Source: Zarea fungicola (lineage: Eukaryota > Ascomycota > Sordariomycetes > Hypocreales > Cordycipitaceae). Taken from it: a stretch of DNA of 10,546 bases. The notes under the pieces were generated by a model. The model had not been told where the DNA came from and did no database searches. It saw only the letters and a list, made by a program, of their open reading frames with translations. The position numbers were made by a program, and so were the translations under genes. Of the stretch, positions 1-8,383 are shown piece after piece (the stretch's first letter is position 1; each line of letters opens with the position of its first letter). The stretch spans positions 1 through 10,546 of the forward strand of contig FWCC01000674.1 of the NCBI GenBank assembly GCA_900169235.1, read 5' to 3'.

Positions 1-80
1 GATAATCACACCCCGCGCAACACCAAGAGAGCAACTATAAGCCTATGCTATGTATCCACTCTGAAGCTAAGCTGTTACAG

Positions 81-372
81 AAGGATAATAGCGGGAGCCG
101 TTTCATTCTGGGCAGTGCGGGGCAGTGCTGGCTCCACTAGAGGAACCAGCGATGTACCTTCTACCCCTCTCTAAGTACCTTGTTTAAGCAAACAAATACT
201 GTAAAAGGCCATTTCTAGGTGTTACTTTTCTATGGCTGCGTATCATCTCCGCAAATTATTACAACAAGCGCGGATATCGGCTAGTTGGAAACCTTTTCAT
301 GGTTTCAAATGGCCAAAGAACCCCAACGGCGCCTCAGCATCGGCTCACTGTACATATGTTTTCCAGCCCATA
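81..372 (+). repeat. Dispersed repeat, copy A (unclassified)
   Basis: About 290 bp that matches 8951-9246 in the same orientation. The best core is 121-159 against 8995-9033, with a single C/T difference. Similarity is lower but traceable up to a shared CCATA (copy A 368-372). No open reading frame, target duplication or terminal inverted repeat is evident. It ends about 50 bp before the Tc1-like element. It could be a MITE, a SINE or a solo fragment of a larger element; its class is unknown. Confidence 0.75.
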
Positions 373-422
373 ATTGATCTCAGTTCAAATCTGCATAATT
401 TAGTGGCAAGATGGCGCACATA

Positions 423-453
423 CAGTGGGTCCAGGTAATTCCGCTCGACAAAC
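423..453 (+). repeat. Left terminal inverted repeat of the Tc1-like element
   Basis: Begins CAGTGGGTCCAGGTAATTCC directly after a TA at 421-422, then CGCTCG and CAAA. It pairs with the right end at 1796-1829 with a few indels and substitutions. Confidence 0.8.
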
Positions 454-541
454 GCCAAAAATTAGTACTACTGGTAGTACCTAGTCGCGACGCGTAGAAA
501 ATCAACACATGAACTTTGAAGCCCTCCAGCGCCTATCCACG

Positions 542-1670
542 ATGCCCAGAATTAGCCAAAATCCTAATTATAGTCCTCACAAGAGGGGAAGGATATGGCG
601 ACTGCGTTCAATTGGTTATTCAACCGACCGCCCGCGTGGCTGAATTAGAGCGTATTCCCAAGAGCAGTGTCTCTGGCATCGCGTTGCGCTATGAACGTCA
701 ATATAGAGGCCGAGATTTGCCACGCTCTGGGCAGCCCCGGAAAGTATCTGAACGGGATAAAAGAGTTATCATTCGAATCATTAATGAAGACCCTTTCATT
801 CAAAATAGAAAGCTTCTTGAACGGTCAGCTCTACGTTGTTCTGTGTCAACTCTAATTTCCTACTTGCGATCGTGGGGTATCCTTCACAAGCGCGCAGTCC
901 GACGCCCCAAATTGACAGAAAATCTTGCAGCTAGAAGGCTAAGATTTGCAGAGGAATATTATACAAAGCCAATCTCATGGTGGACGAATTTTCTTTTTCT
1001 GATGAGGTCTCTGTGGCGCGTGGTGACGGCTCAAAAACAAAGTAGTGTTTTGCCCGTAAGGTACGTTTTGGTAGCCCCTCAGAGAATCACTTATAACTTT
1101 TTAACCACTTAAGTATAGTACAAAAGATTTCTTGAGGATAAAGTTCAACCACGGGCGCCCGCAGGCTGAAAACTTCTTATGTTTTGGGGCGCAATTGGGG
1201 CGTATAGACGGTCGAGTTTGAACGTGGTTAACGGTGACCCTGACACCCCCCCGGGTGGCGTCTCTTCACGCTCAATACTCGGCATCCTGCAGTCGGAATT
1301 GCCTCCAATTTTGGAACCTGGTAATTTATTCATGCAAGATAACGCATCTGTACATACAGCCAATTTGGTTCAAAATTGGTTGCGTGGTTTCGCTGAAGAG
1401 AATGGGGTGGATTTGATACGGTTTCCCGCCTACTCGCCTGATCTTAAACCTATGGGGAACGTCTGGGGGCTGCTCAAAGAAAATATAATAAAATCTCATC
1501 CGGAACTTGAGGACATGCCGGTCAATGAGCATTTATTTGAATTATTAGAAAGGGCTGCTGTAGAGTGCTGGGAAGAATTTAATCAAGAGACCTTATACAA
1601 CCTTGTCGCGACGATGCCGCACCGGATTGAGGCTATTATCCACTCTAGAGGTTGGTATACTAAATACTAA
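542..1670 (+). pseudogene. Tc1/mariner transposase, multiply disrupted
   Basis: The reading starts best at ATG 542 (MPRISQNPN, then HKRGRIW), the first helix-turn-helix of Tc1-like transposases. It shifts frame near 625-637 into ERIPKSSVSGI and a GRPR-like SGQPRK linker. It shifts back near 975 to FSDE (first catalytic Asp, codon 1001-1003), meets TAG at 1043-1045, and shifts again near 1085-1115. TGA at 1167-1169 is followed by an open stretch with FMQDNASVHTA (second Asp, codon 1338-1340), the YSPDLKP block and NVW. The position where the family has its catalytic Glu (PIEN) is Gly here (GGG, 1455-1457), 38 residues after the second Asp instead of the usual 34. Three frameshifts, two stops and the lost Glu make it a clear pseudogene. 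Family assignment is firm; the exact frameshift sites are approximate. Confidence 0.85.
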
Positions 1671-1795
1671 GCTATATCAATCGATGCGGAATTCAATAAA
1701 ATATCTATGTATAATATAACTTTTTTATTTAAATGATAATTGCTGCTGCTATAAGCGATTGAAGTTAGTAGGTGTAGGTAGTGGTACATGGCTCA

Positions 1796-1829
1796 AATTT
1801 GCTGCGAGCGGACTTACTTTTGACCCCTG
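1796..1829 (-). repeat. Right terminal inverted repeat of the Tc1-like element
   Basis: Read on the minus strand it starts CAGGGGTCAAAAGTAAGTCC and continues with GCTCG and CAAA. It matches the left end apart from one missing T near the tip and scattered changes. The flanking TA at 1830-1831 completes the target duplication. Confidence 0.8.
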
Positions 1830-1845
1830 TATGACGGGAATTAAG

Positions 1846-1867
1846 CACTTTTGCCCCTGGAAAAGTG
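1846..1867. repeat. Small perfect hairpin beside the Tc1-like element
   Basis: CACTTTT at 1846-1852 pairs with AAAAGTG at 1861-1867 around an 8-nt loop. The left arm plus loop (ACTTTTGCCCCTG) also resembles the last bases of the transposon's right end (ACTTTTGACCCCTG), so it may be a duplicated or older transposon tip. No function is implied. Confidence 0.4.
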
Positions 1868-2034
1868 GTCTCCTGTATTGCCACTTACTACGGATACTTG
1901 TTGCGGGTAATGGCAAGTATCAGCACGTGACTATGAACTCCCTAGGGGCCACTCACTAGCCTCATGTTTTTCATGCAGCGACTGTACACAACCAGAGAAA
2001 GCCCCCCCCCTTTAACATACAAGCCGCATTCACT

Positions 2035-3572
2035 ATGCTCGAACAACCAAGAGCGCTGGTTGCTTGCGCGGGGAGTTACTTGAGAAATACACTGGTGGTT
2101 TTATTCAAGCTTATTAAACGGCAGTTTCGCCGTCTTATCCTCTGGCTGCCGCCATGCTGGCGACTTCTTAAAGTGGAGCCAGAGCAATTCCCCGTCACTT
2201 ATGCGCAGAGAGAGAAACTTTGCGATGCCATCGTTGCTTCTATCGATAAGGATGCTGTCTGCAAACTCGCTTCCCACCACAGCAACAATATGCCTTGCGA
2301 AATTCGCAGCGTAGAACGCGGGAGCTACAACGTATCTATATGTTTAGACTTTCATGGAAAAGTCCCTGCGAGAGTACTTCGCATTCCCCTTCAGCCAGCT
2401 GTAAGCGATGGCTGGACTAAAATTCAAAGCGAAGTAGCGACTATTGAGTAAGTGACTTCTCTTTCCTCGCATTTCAATTTTAATGCTGGTATGATAGATA
2501 TGTGCGAAAACACACCTCTATCCCAGTTCCAAGGGTATGGGCTCACGGGAAGCATGCGCTACTCCCGTCAGATCCTCAAGCAGCGCAGCCCTACTTGCTC
2601 TGCGATTTTATCGCTGGCCAGGCCGTGACGATGAAGCGAATTGTAAATGCGACACCAAAGGAACGAATGGGGTTCTTCGCAGATCTCGTCGGTATCTATG
2701 CGCAGCTCTATAAGCTTCGGTTTTCAGTTGCAGGGTCTCCTATGCCGAGTGTCGATGGAGATGTCGGCCCTCATGTTGGTGGGCTGCTCACTATGGCGGG
2801 AAACGAGCTCCAATTATCGACACGCAATGATCTTCCAAAGCCACGAATTCTATATTCAGCGAAGAGCTATGTGCAATACCAACTTGACGTTCTAGCGAAA
2901 TCATCTCGGCTGCCTTTAATCGATGCTAGACTACAGGATGCGAGAGACCAGCTGTTTGCTGTTCACCACGTGGAGCTTAAAGTGCATGAACTCGCGAGCG
3001 ACTCGCAGTCAGATAATACCGACCCATTTATTCTCACTCATCCTGACTTGCACTATGGCAACATAATTGTCGATGAGAACTTTCGAATCCAAGGCGTTAT
3101 TGACTGGGAGTTCACAGGACCAGTACCCCAATGGCAGTTTACCCCTCCAGCCTGGGTTACTGGCCATGACGGCCATGGTATCCTGGGACCACCACTAGAG
3201 ATTACTGGCGACTTTCAGAAGGCCTTGGAAATGAGCGAACACAAAGAACTGAAGAATCATTGGAAAAAGAGCGGAGGATCAGACTCTTTATTCGCAACGG
3301 CGCAGATTTTATGTCGCCCCACTAAGCTTCAACGTCTATTTGACGATTTTTTATTTCCAGGAATTAATGACAGCTCGCAAGACGACATGATCTCTCGTTT
3401 TTTTGCCGACCAAAAAAATACGGCATTGGCAGAAGAGGCTGATCAGCTTTTGAGCGCGTCCAAAAGATATACTGCATATTTGAAAGCAAATGGTCTTTTT
3501 GATGACATAGAGGAAGAAGAGACAAGATTGGCTGAAATTAGTGCTAAAATGTGCCAAATACTAGATATGTAA
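2035..3572 (+). CDS. APH/choline-kinase-like phosphotransferase family protein (two exons)
   Basis: Exons 2035-2447 and 2498-3572 join in phase to give 495 aa. The fold is the aminoglycoside phosphotransferase/choline kinase type of small-molecule or protein kinases; the substrate cannot be told. Visible motifs: RGSYNVS (residues 95-101, nucleotide-binding loop region), ARVLRIP (112-118, at the usual ATP-binding lysine strand, where Arg is seen), E133 in QSEVATIEYV (C-helix glutamate), IPVPRV, catalytic HPDLHYGN (319-326, base D321) and IDWE (D340, metal binding) followed by the fungal-type PPAWVTG. The first 55 residues hold an amphipathic stretch with many Leu, Arg and Trp. Splicing restores the conserved EYVR block, supporting the intron. 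The gene is convergent with the coiled-coil gene, 9 bp between stops. It is intact, in contrast to the transposon 206 bp upstream. Fungal genomes carry many such kinases of unknown role. Confidence 0.88.
2448..2497 (+). other. Intron of the APH-like gene
   Basis: Fifty nucleotides, GTAAGT donor and ATGATAG acceptor. Reading through would stop at 2449-2451. Removing it joins ATT GA to A TAT GTG and rebuilds the family's conserved E-Y-V-R sequence before TSIPVPRV. Confidence 0.85.
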
Positions 3573-3581
3573 ATCAGAACC

Positions 3582-4138
3582 CTATGAGCTATTTTTCAAG
3601 TTATCCTCCTGAACTCGCAAATCCGCGAGCTTTTTATCCAAAATCTCTATAAGTCTATTCTTCTCCACAATCTGTCTGTCAAGCTCCTGAACACGCTCAC
3701 GAATCGATTTATCTACGGCGTTTGCCTTGGGTCGTCTGCCTGCAGATCCTGAGGCGCTACGCGACATGAGATCCACGTCTGTGGCCCTCGCTGTTCTAAC
3801 CATGTCTGCCAACTCTTCAGCCTCAAGATTCTCACGTGAGAGCTGCTGCCATATCTCTGCTATTTCAAGACGAACACTTTTCAAATCCATATTGAGCTTG
3901 TGGCAAACTCTATGTGCGTCATTAGCCGAGACTGGCACGTAGGGTTTAAATAAGTTTGTCCTCACGTATGTATAAAGCAATTTTGGTGTAGCGGAGTTCA
4001 ATGCTGTGGCAAAGAGCAAAAAATTGTAACTACTCGATATACAGTACTGGTATTTAATACCACGTTCGGCATTGCAGTGTTACCTTGAAGACAAAGTTCG
4101 ATTGAACTCAGTGTTCCATGCGGGGTATTTCTAGACAT
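3582..4138 (-). CDS. Coiled-coil protein of unknown function (two exons)
   Basis: Proposed model: exon 1 4138-4084 (ATG, residues MSRNTPHGTLSSIELCLQ), intron 4083-4004 (80 nt, GTAACA donor, T-rich tract before TTTGCCACAG), exon 2 4003-3582; 158 aa. The open frame around exon 2 has no ATG before residue 57, so an upstream exon is needed, and this one joins in phase. Residues about 57-90 and 113-155 are charged, heptad-like helices, probably two coiled coils. Between them lies a Ser/Arg/Lys-rich segment (SASGSAGRRPK) that could bind nucleic acid or be disordered. No signal peptide or membrane segment. I do not recognise a family. Its 3' end faces the kinase gene with 9 bp between stops. An alternative is a 102-aa protein starting at ATG 3890. 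Confidence 0.6.
4004..4083 (-). other. Proposed intron of the coiled-coil gene
   Basis: On the minus strand the donor is CAAG|GTAACA at 4083 and the acceptor TTTGCCACAG at 4004, preceded by a T-rich run. Exon 1 ends in phase 1 and exon 2 supplies the two missing bases, giving an uninterrupted 158-codon frame. Not confirmed by transcripts. Confidence 0.5.
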
Positions 4139-4346
4139 TATGGGCTGGCGCCACTTTCATGTATGGCTGCCTAGCTCGCAAACTAGGCGCCAAGACAAAT
4201 TTTAGTCACTTGTAAAGCAATGTATTCGGAGGAGGAGCGAAATACATATTATCACGCTATGCGAAGCCACCTCTGGAACAGCGGTACAAACTTCTTTCAA
4301 CCATTATCATATTTTTGGCTGACACAACACCGTACGGTACAAAAAG

Positions 4347-4612
4347 ATGGATAGCCCAGCCGATAGAACTAGAAGTGCTACTAATGGCAAGGGACAAGCT
4401 CCCACTCCCTTGCAATTCGATGATAATTGGAAGACGACGCTTGCCGAACGCCCGTCTGCTTCCATCAACGCCACTGAACCTTTCGATGACATTTTCTCCG
4501 TTTTCGATCGTTGAAGCACGGCGATGTTTTTTCAAGAAAGAGAAGAAACCACATAATCCAAGAACTTGCTTGGCAAGAAAACGAAGGATACAACTGGTTG
4601 CCGGGGATATAG
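4347..4612 (+). pseudogene. Small ORF broken by one frameshift, unknown product
   Basis: From ATG 4347 a frame of 55 codons (MDSPADRTRS, later FDDNWKTTLAERPSAS and EPFDDIFSVFDR) ends at TGA 4512. At the same point the frame shifted by one base is open from about 4511 to TAG 4610-4612 and continues plausibly (KHGDVFSRKRRNHIIQELAW, then QENEGYNWLPGI). A single-base deletion near 4509-4512 would explain both halves, about 88 residues together. No usual donor or acceptor lies at the break, so an intron is unlikely. It is divergent from the coiled-coil gene. I recognise no family. The composition looks coding, but chance open frames of this size do occur, so confidence is limited. Confidence 0.35.
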
Positions 4613-4958
4613 CGGATTGCCTAACAGGAATTTAAGCATGTGTAGCATACGACTTGCACTGGCTGAGGCCGATGATTGCATAGAAGCTGCCGTTGATTGA
4701 TGTGGTAATTTAATTAAGCTCATTCTCGTGTAGTTTCCTGTTTTTGTTACATGAAAGCAGCATTGTGGCGGACTATTCAGTGATATGTATACTGATCGTA
4801 GTATTCAGTCTCAAGTTTCCATGAAATACCAATAGTGACTGGTGCGCTTGAATGCAAGACAGTATTTTATAGAATATAAAGACAATACATAGTTTTAGCT
4901 GTATCAACTGTGCTGAGTCGAATCTTCCTGGCCAAACCACACTCGTGGGGCAAAGATC
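4613..4958. other. Intergenic stretch, no supported feature
   Basis: AT-rich sequence between the broken small ORF and the stop codon of the 387-aa gene. It contains only short open frames without recognisable motifs. I see no RNA gene or repeat; it presumably includes the 3' UTR of the minus-strand gene. Confidence 0.5.
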
Positions 4959-6324
4959 TCAGCGAGCTATGCCCTCCCGCCTATAGATCCTAGACTTGTC
5001 ATACAATACCAATCCCTGCTTTATAGCATTGATCTCCTTCTTCGTAAGTGGGTCTTTTTTCGAAACACTTTTGGCAGAGCGCTTTTCGCTGTCCCAAGTT
5101 GTGATATCGAGAGCGTCCCCACCGATACCCCGGAAACCACAATAAACGGAAGCCATGCCTTTGGAATATCTATTCCGGTATCTATTGAAGGCTGTAACAA
5201 ACCCCCAAGGATCATTTCTGTTCATTGTCGGTGTTGGAAGCGATTCATCCTTGTACTCTTCCCGCCATGCACCCGAGCTTCCATGATACGGAAGTGCAAT
5301 GCTATGCTTCTGGGCATACGCAAGCACATAGCTGTCAAGGCGAGTCACATCATACTCAAACGCCCCAGGGGTTTTCTCCTCTTTCTTTAGGATATTTTTG
5401 GTTCGGTGCAACCGGTCGTACAGTTCGATGTACAGGCTCATGACGGCGCCAAGTGTTGGCACCTTATCGGAGAGGCCGCGGCGGTCTAGACGTGCAAGCA
5501 TGCATACGAACATGCGTCCAATAAGGTTAAACAGGCCAACCAAATCCTGGCACGTGCCGATCCTGATTTTGTAAGCATGCGACCATGAATAATCTCAGAA
5601 TACGTACCCCAGCAATTCCATAGAATCTTCGTCCAACAGCCACAGAACGGTCCCCTCTACGATGGCCCACTGTTCCCCGAACTTTTCCGCTTCAACAAAA
5701 TCGAGCAACAGATTTTGCATCATCTCAAGCTGTCCGTATCCGTAGTGGTCATTGAATGTGTGCATTTGGTAAGCAGCTGGGTCTCGGAGGCCGGCATGGA
5801 GGTACTGAGTTACGTATTTTTGGTATCCAGCACGGCTGACTATCCATGGATGCTGATACGGTTCAGAGGCTGGCTTCTGGCATGTACAAGATCTGCCCCA
5901 ATCGCATTCAGACCACTCTACGCTGTCAGTTTCTTTCCCGTCGTCGATGGGCGGACAAATGTAGACAGAGCTGTGAGCTTTGTTTGGGTCGTCGAACACT
6001 GTATTGTAGTCGGCCTCGGCGTTGGCAGAAGCAGAGATGGCGGCCCAGCGTCTGGGCTTTGCCATTGCGCCAGCCATTTGGTGTTGCGGGTGGAAGATGT
6101 CTGGAGGTGATGACGAGGGAATAGAAGAAATCAAGAGATGCCATTACCGGTATTACATATTAATAATATTTATACTGTGCTTTAAAGGCATTGATAGATA
6201 ATGTCAGCCCCATCCTGTCCAGCGTCAAAAACATCCCTTTATTTTGGCCGCCATTACCGGAAGCATCCTTGTCGGGGTCAGTATCGCGAGCAATGGCATA
6301 ATAGTCTTTCAGTGGTGCCGCCAT
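4959..6324 (-). CDS. Uncharacterised fungal protein, 387 aa (three exons)
   Basis: Model: exon 1 6324-6258, intron 6257-6101 (157 nt), exon 2 6100-5608, intron 5607-5563 (45 nt, GTACGT donor, TGCTTAC branch, ATCAG acceptor), exon 3 5562-4959. All junctions agree in phase, and the start ATG has a strong context (ACCATGGCG). Visible features: a Cys cluster (C71, then C88-x5-C94-x-C96) with nearby Trp; HPWIVSRAGYQKYVTQYLHA (106-125); TFNDHYGYGQLEMMQNLLLDF (137-157), the most structured-looking block; two helical, hydrophobic stretches (191-212, 223-236); and a Lys-rich C-terminus. No signal peptide or clear membrane span. From memory, the Cys-cluster, SRAG and FNDH/GYG pattern recurs in unnamed fungal proteins, but no function is known to me. 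It is intact, unlike its upstream neighbour. The first intron is the least certain part; an alternative start is ATG 6077 within exon 2. Confidence 0.75.
5563..5607 (-). other. Second intron of the 387-aa gene
   Basis: Forty-five nucleotides on the minus strand: donor GTACGT, putative branch site TGCTTACA, acceptor AAATCAG. It removes an in-frame TGA at 5597-5595 and joins ...MELLG to IGTCQDLVGLF in phase. A second possible pair (donor GTATTC, acceptor GTGCCAG) also keeps phase but has a poorer donor. Confidence 0.75.
6101..6257 (-). other. Proposed first intron of the 387-aa gene
   Basis: Donor GTAATG at 6257 and a long pyrimidine-rich tract before the acceptor CACCTCCAG at 6101. Exon 1 ends in phase 1 and exon 2 opens with the matching two bases (G|AC). 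The intervening sequence contains stops in the coding frame. The protein-like exon 1 (MAAPLKDYYAIARDTDPDKD) and its strong ATG context support it. Confidence 0.6.
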
Positions 6325-6395
6325 GGTACTTTCTTCCGCACAGGCTGCCTTCGCGAATAGGCTGATTCAGGTGGTGCTGGCTGCCATCCCCAGCA

Positions 6396-6638
6396 TCAAG
6401 CTTGGCCCCTTTTGGCGACCAGCGCAACGCAAATCAGGACCGTCTTGCCCCCGGAACTGCTTCCCATAATTCTGATAGGATGCATGGCCGGTATCAAGTT
6501 TGCATTGGTAACTTTGACGGGGCCACTGGACTTGCGCTGTGCCTCTTGCCCTTTGGCGACGGAAGCGCTTGGATCCAGAGGCACTGGAAGTTGTTGGAGC
6601 TGCTGTCTAATATACACGTGTGTAGAAAATGTCTGCAC
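6396..6638 (-). other. Reading frame with a P-loop-like motif, possible gene remnant
   Basis: An 80-codon minus-strand frame without a usable early ATG ends at TGA 6398-6396, just upstream of the 387-aa gene. Near its end it reads HPIRIMGSSSGGKTVLICVAL: a hydrophobic strand, then G-S-S-S-G-G-K-T, which fits the Walker A pattern GxxxxGK[ST], then another hydrophobic run. This could be the relic of an NTPase, or a chance match in a leader region. No Walker B or other NTPase motif is visible. Overlapping plus-strand frames (about 80 codons) look no better. Confidence 0.2.
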
Positions 6639-7238
6639 ATGCCTCTCGTAAAAGGGAGCAAAAGGTAGTGCATCCTGGTGCGGATTGAGGACCTCGTTGT
6701 ATGGAGGGATTATGAGACCAGCGGGGAATAGTAACTTAATACAGTAAGGCTTTTCTCTTTAGATATTCTCCATCTTGCTTTCTCTTATTATCTCTTGGGT
6801 TTTTTCTTTTTACTAGGCTTCATAACCTATTTTGATAGAAAGTCGTTACACGTGGCGTTCATTAGTAGCCCAAACGGTAGGCCAATGAAGCCGGGCCAAC
6901 GCACAATCAACCGTACAAAGATAACTACGCGGTAGGAAAGAAGAGAGAAACTAACAATTAGTTATTAGGGAATTATTTTATGCGTCTTATTGTATTCGTT
7001 AGGTGTAATGCTGACTGTGTAACAGGAATATTCCAGTGAAACACGCGTCTGGTTTGAGTGTCTAGGGTACCGGGTTTGACGTCAGACAAACCTTCCACAT
7101 TCTCGCCAGAACGCCGGAGGGACGATGTTGAAAATTGTAACGGGCTTTGCCCTGACTGTAACGCAGCATGAGGATAGATTTATAAAAAAGCACGCAAAAT
7201 TGAAAAACACAATTCACGATCGGTGTGTGGCGCGGCGT
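6639..7238. other. Intergenic stretch, no supported gene
   Basis: About 600 bp without a convincing coding frame. It includes a T/C-rich run at 6749-6815 and AT-rich sequence around 6940-6990. It may hold the upstream control region of the 387-aa gene and the 3' flank of the decayed Cys-rich gene. No repeat or RNA gene was recognised. Confidence 0.45.
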
Positions 7239-8237
7239 TCAACGCCGTTCCCGCTGCTCATGAAACGCTGTTACGTCGCAAATATATCTCCGCGCATATC
7301 CTTCCGGGATACCGTGCTCTTTTGTATAGAAGTAATACATCCACTCTGGATTACTGGCGATGATGTCAAGATCATAACTCAGTTCGAGAGCTACGTGTTC
7401 CATCATGTCAAACCATCCCCTTTGCTCTTCGCTTGCTTGCAACCGTTGCCACACGCCATAGGCTCGGACCAAGTCTTCTCTTCGCATATCATAGCCCATC
7501 AGCCGTTTCGTTGGGAAGACTAACTTGGGTGGCAAAGTTCTAGTGGCTCCGGCCATGCGCCTGACATCACGCCACAGTTCCGTCGCCGTCGCTTGCGGCG
7601 TTCGTCTCGCCCTTGCCTCTTGGTCCCTCGTTTCATCCAAAGCCAATCGATGAAAGGTTTCTGGTACGTCTTCATGCCGATTCGGTGGCCTGCCCGCCTG
7701 TACGTGGTCGGCGAGTATCTTGATGCGATGGGTGCGTAGCTAGTGATATTCGCCTTCGTACACGCAACAATGATCGCTTTTTCTGCACGGTTGGCCTGGA
7801 CAATGCGTGAGTTTATAGGCTTTTTGAAGGCACATGCTCCTGCTTAGGACATTTCCGTCTCCGGTTCTGGCGTCATACTCAGTCTGAATGGCTGTTGCAG
7901 ATTCCCGTGCGGCCTTGCTCCTGGTAACATCAGTGTAGGGGCAGTTGAGAGTACCGGTAAGATACTGTCATCCTTGCCTGTTTCAGGAAGTTTCGTCCAT
8001 TTTTGAAGCTTTTTTAACCAATGCCTAGGCGACCTCAAATTTGGGTAGCTCTTTGTTATCTTGGGCGTTCCACGATGCGTTGACAGTACAATCTTTGCTT
8101 CGTCTGCCACACAAGGCTTCGTCGCGCTTTGGGCTGTCAATTCCCGTATTAAACCATCTTGCCAGAACTTACTGTACGTGGTGAGTCTGAAAGGCCCAGC
8201 TCTGACTGGCCAGCTTGCCAAGTGAAATTAAGCAGTA
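7239..8237 (-). pseudogene. Decayed Cys/His-rich fungal gene, five in-frame stops
   Basis: One minus-strand frame reads as protein for about 333 codons without a frameshift, interrupted by TAA (8171-8169), TAG (8027-8025), TGA (7985-7983), TGA (7970-7968) and TAG (7742-7740). Each stop is one C-to-T change from Gln (CAG/CAA) or Arg (CGA). Content in order: FNTGIDSPKRDEALCGRRSK; LNCPYTDVTRSK; EYDARTGDGNVLSRSMC; a Cys/His cluster THCPGQPCRKSDHCC (about 7805-7764), possibly metal binding; LRTHRIKILADHVQAGRPP and NRHEDVPE; ELWRDVRRMAG; LPPKLVFPTKRLMGYDMRRED; and NPEWMYYFYTKEHGIPEGY near the end. The last 136 codons are open. From memory, CPGxPC...HC...LxTHH and DVPE motifs recur in unnamed multicopy fungal proteins; this is not verified. 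The 5' end is undefined; a GTAAGT at 8170 could be an intron donor instead of a stop. Confidence 0.65.
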
Positions 8238-8383
8238 CTAATAGGGTGCTCCAATTCTGGGTGCGGCCGGTTTTACGGCTAATGGTGTCGCTGGAGGTAA
8301 GAATCAACACACCCGACAAATACTTCACTTTGTTATTACGCCCGGTGACTAAGCAGTCAATAGGGCTCGCTAGCTAAGTTACT

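Larger units (their letters stand above)
423..1829 (+). mobile_element. Tc1/mariner-family DNA transposon, full length, inactive
   Basis: A 1407-bp element bounded by TA dinucleotides (421-422 and 1830-1831), the expected target duplication of the family. Its ends are imperfect inverted repeats of about 30 bp, starting CAGTGGGTCCA at the left and CAGGGGTCAAA when the right end is read inward; both share TCCGCTCG. The length and a single transposase reading frame fit fungal Tc1-like elements. The transposase is broken at several places (see the pseudogene entry), so the copy cannot move on its own. Degenerate ends suggest an old insertion. Confidence 0.85.

Noticed and set aside
3910..3965. 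Possible intron in the coiled-coil gene (GTGAGG donor, CTAATGAC branch, CACATAG acceptor)
   Set aside because: The signals are good, but removing 56 nt breaks the frame with the upstream part, whereas the unspliced frame joins cleanly to the upstream exon.
4147..4191. Two GGCGCC hexamers as an inverted repeat
   Set aside because: Each hexamer is itself palindromic, so the pairing has little meaning; no longer stem is formed.
4257..4635. Overlapping plus- and minus-strand frames of 92 and 106 codons
   Set aside because: They start at TTG codons, lack motifs and overlap a more protein-like frame from ATG 4347.
5715..6124. Plus-strand frames of 131 and 92 codons
   Set aside because: Antisense to exon 2 of the 387-aa gene, whose splice phases and composition are convincing.
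7125..7523. Plus-strand frame of 132 codons
   Set aside because: It is antisense to the much more convincing minus-strand Cys-rich pseudogene and shows no motif.
7844..8221. Minus-strand frame of 125 codons
   Set aside because: Open by chance; the neighbouring frame, interrupted only by C-to-T-type stops, continues the downstream protein and carries the Cys cluster.
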